From Sanchytrium tribonematis (taxonomy: Eukaryota > Sanchytriomycota > Sanchytriomycetes > Sanchytriales > Sanchytriaceae): a stretch of 16,972 nt of DNA. Below the pieces are notes generated by a model. That model did not search any database and was not told the DNA's origin. It saw only the letters and a list, made by a program, of their open reading frames with translations. Both the position numbers and the translations under genes were made by a program. The DNA lies in assembly GCA_018985235.1 (NCBI GenBank), contig JADGIG010000128.1:1-16972 (forward strand), in the 5' to 3' direction. Below, one piece after another: positions 15,370-16,972 of this stretch (position 1 is the stretch's first letter; every line of letters starts with the position of its first letter).

Positions 15370-16972
15370 TTATTCAAACTCACGACTATTTGCTTTAGTT
15401 TTGGTGTAATAAAGTGTTCCAAAATAACCAACGAGAAGGATCATCATTCCTATTTGCACACTATTCCGATCGAAATGATCAGGTATCTCATCAAAACTGC
15501 CACTGGGGTGTATTTTTGTGTAGTAGATATCTGTGCCTAATGCTATTATATGTGATTGTGACTCTCTCAGAGCAGGATTTGAGATTATCTTTGTTATTCC
15601 TATTAATTTCTCTGAATTGAACGCATTGGCACTGATAAAAGGATGAGAATCGGCTGCATTGGGCTTATAAGAAGAAAGATCTACACTAGTTTTGGGGATT
15701 TTTGACAATTGACCTACATGTGAAGAATATACTAAATAAATTGTAAATACGGACTATGTCTCTAAAGGCCACTCCTTTCTTTGTTTGAGATACAACACTT
15801 GTTGTAAAAGGACCTTTTTCTAGAATCACTTGTCTCATTTTTATCTTCGGATTTTCGATATTTTCATAATTCCAAGCAGCAGGAGGCGTGGTGCTAAACA
15901 ACATCTCATAAATAGCTGCAACGGAATGAACATAATCTTCTCGCGTATTCTGGTAAGTCAAATACAAAAAATTTTCTGATACTGCCAACGAAAATGGGCC
16001 TTGAGCATTATCAAGTTTGGCAAATATAAATGATCTTCCACTCAATCCATCTACTCCCCATACAATTAACTTCTTGGCTCCTGCATTGTACCACAAATAG
16101 CCTCTTAAGTGTGGTGGGCTGAATTTAATTTCGTCACCTACAACATACTTTGCGATTCGATCAAATTGTGACCTTTGAGCGCTCTTGACTAATTTGTAAC
16201 CATTAGGAATTGGCATTTCCCAGCTAACGACAAGCTTTCCATTGACTTTATTTAAGCCTCTAATTTTTGTATTTGATTCCAAAACTTCCACCCCATCATT
16301 TTCACCAACTATAGCTAAATTATCTCCTTTTTTTACAATACTTTTATCTAATATGACTTTATCCATAACAAGAGACCCTTGAAATTGGCTTAGTTGTACC
16401 AGGACTGACGTTTTACCAGATTTCCCAGAAACATAAATTAAATCTTTTATGGCGAAAATGCTACTTGCTTCGAAATCCATTAATTGCTTTTCATCAGAAA
16501 AAATTAGTTTGCGAATTAATGAGCCTTGAGGAGAAATGATGTATAAAACAGGCGACTTCGGTCCAGAAAGTAATAGAAGGAATTCTATATTTTTGGGTTT
16601 TACAGTTTCGAAAGAAATTTGCCCTGTAATAATTTTCAGGTGAGTCATATATCTATCAATTAGTGCACTTAGCACATCTTCGTGTTCGAGCTTGTTTTTC
16701 ATAGTTTTTGGAGAACCTTGTTCAAAATAAAGTGCATCGATGGAATTAGTCATTCCTTGTTCGATGGTCCACTTAGTAACACCATCTTTTGTAATCAAAT
16801 TCATCGAGCCACAGCTTTTAATGGCAAGGTAACTGCTTTGTAATTGAAATGCTTTCTTTATAGCGCAATCAGATTGATATTTAATACTTCCAAAATTGTA
16901 ACTATTTCCACTTTTAGTAATTTTTAAATCTCTGCTAGAAGGTTCAGCCACAAAATTCTCTTCAGAGCTCTT
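15370..16972 (-). CDS. EMC1: ER membrane protein complex subunit 1, 3' part, two exons, 5' end outside window
   Basis: Exons beyond 16972 to 15751, and 15731-15370, on the minus strand; 527 residues of the C-terminal part are visible (human EMC1 has about 993). EMC1 is the large lumenal beta-propeller and membrane-anchored subunit of the EMC insertase for transmembrane helices in the ER. The strongest match is the end: IIALGTDIYYTKIHPSGSFDEI, a lumenal segment like human YGLDIYQTRVYPSKQFD, then one membrane helix (SVQIGMMILLVGYFGTLYY) and a short polar cytosolic tail. Upstream are propeller-like beta repeats (YLWYNAGAKKLIVWGVDG, FLYLTYQNT) and VILEKGPFTTSVVSQTKKGVAFRDIVLY after splicing, like human TEKGITSRHLLIGL. 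The reading frame continues to the right edge. The stop is inside AATAAA (15374-15369). Confidence 0.88.
15732..15750 (-). other. 19-nt intron in EMC1
   Basis: On the minus strand: GTATTTACAATTTATTTAG, phase 1 (C|TA, Leu). It joins FRDIV to LYSSHVGQLSKIPK, matching the EMC1 core. Unspliced reading ends 21 codons later. Branch region AATTTAT. Confidence 0.9.

Noticed and set aside
1-16972. Nucleomorph or ciliate origin because of the tiny introns
   Set aside because: A peroxisomal glyoxylate enzyme, frequenin and Tim22 are not expected in a nucleomorph, and TAA/TGA act as real stops here, unlike typical ciliate codes with this intron size. A close relative with the same trait cannot be excluded.
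1-16972. CRISPR arrays, insertion sequences, tRNA or rRNA genes, long repeats
   Set aside because: No repeated unit, cloverleaf-like block or transposase was seen on either strand. The longest gene-free stretch is 214 bp.

Overview
This is a stretch of nuclear DNA from a very compact, AT-rich eukaryotic genome. The genes are eukaryote-specific: NEDD8, Nup107, Tim22, vacuolar ATPase subunit E, a kinesin, frequenin and EMC1. They use the standard genetic code, and several are interrupted by spliceosomal-type introns of only 19-20 nt. The peroxisomal isocitrate lyase of fungal type (C-terminal SKL), the frequenin and the Hsp70-L1/Ssz1-type chaperone fit a fungus or a near-fungal unicellular parasite (Rozella/Cryptomycota, aphelid or a similar compact early-diverging lineage). 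That placement is inference, since no rRNA or tRNA lies in the window.

Layout. Bases 1-3359 hold three genes I do not recognise: a beta-rich protein with a coiled-coil end that is cut by the left edge, a serine-rich nuclear-type protein with SAP/LEM-like helices, and a small acidic protein. Bases 3405-5237 hold NEDD8, a reduced Hsp70-like protein (Ssz1/HSPA14 class) and a small bHLH protein. A 214-bp divergent promoter separates the bHLH gene from peroxisomal isocitrate lyase (5452-7048). Next, all on the minus strand, come frequenin/NCS-1, a two-helix membrane protein, a secreted cysteine-containing orphan and Nup107 (7058-10624). The right part has V-ATPase subunit E and Tim22 on the plus strand, a short kinesin on the minus strand, aspartyl aminopeptidase on the plus strand, then guanylate kinase and EMC1 (cut by the right edge) on the minus strand. 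There is no operon-like functional grouping. These are housekeeping genes packed side by side, with intergenic DNA only about 6 percent of the window and no gap over 214 bp.

Two genome-wide style features stand out. First, six introns can be placed by protein homology. Five are exactly 19 nt and one is 20 nt. All run GT...TAG, and all have an A five bases before the final G in a [A/T]AT[T/A]TAG ending. Five of the six lie in the second half of their gene. Second, the stop codon is fused with the polyadenylation hexamer. In 11 of 17 genes TAA overlaps a perfect AATAAA, two more overlap a one-base variant, and three have AATAAA touching or within 3 nt of the stop. Only Tim22 lacks this. Convergent genes are separated by just 9-27 bp, so their mRNA 3' ends must run into each other's coding DNA.
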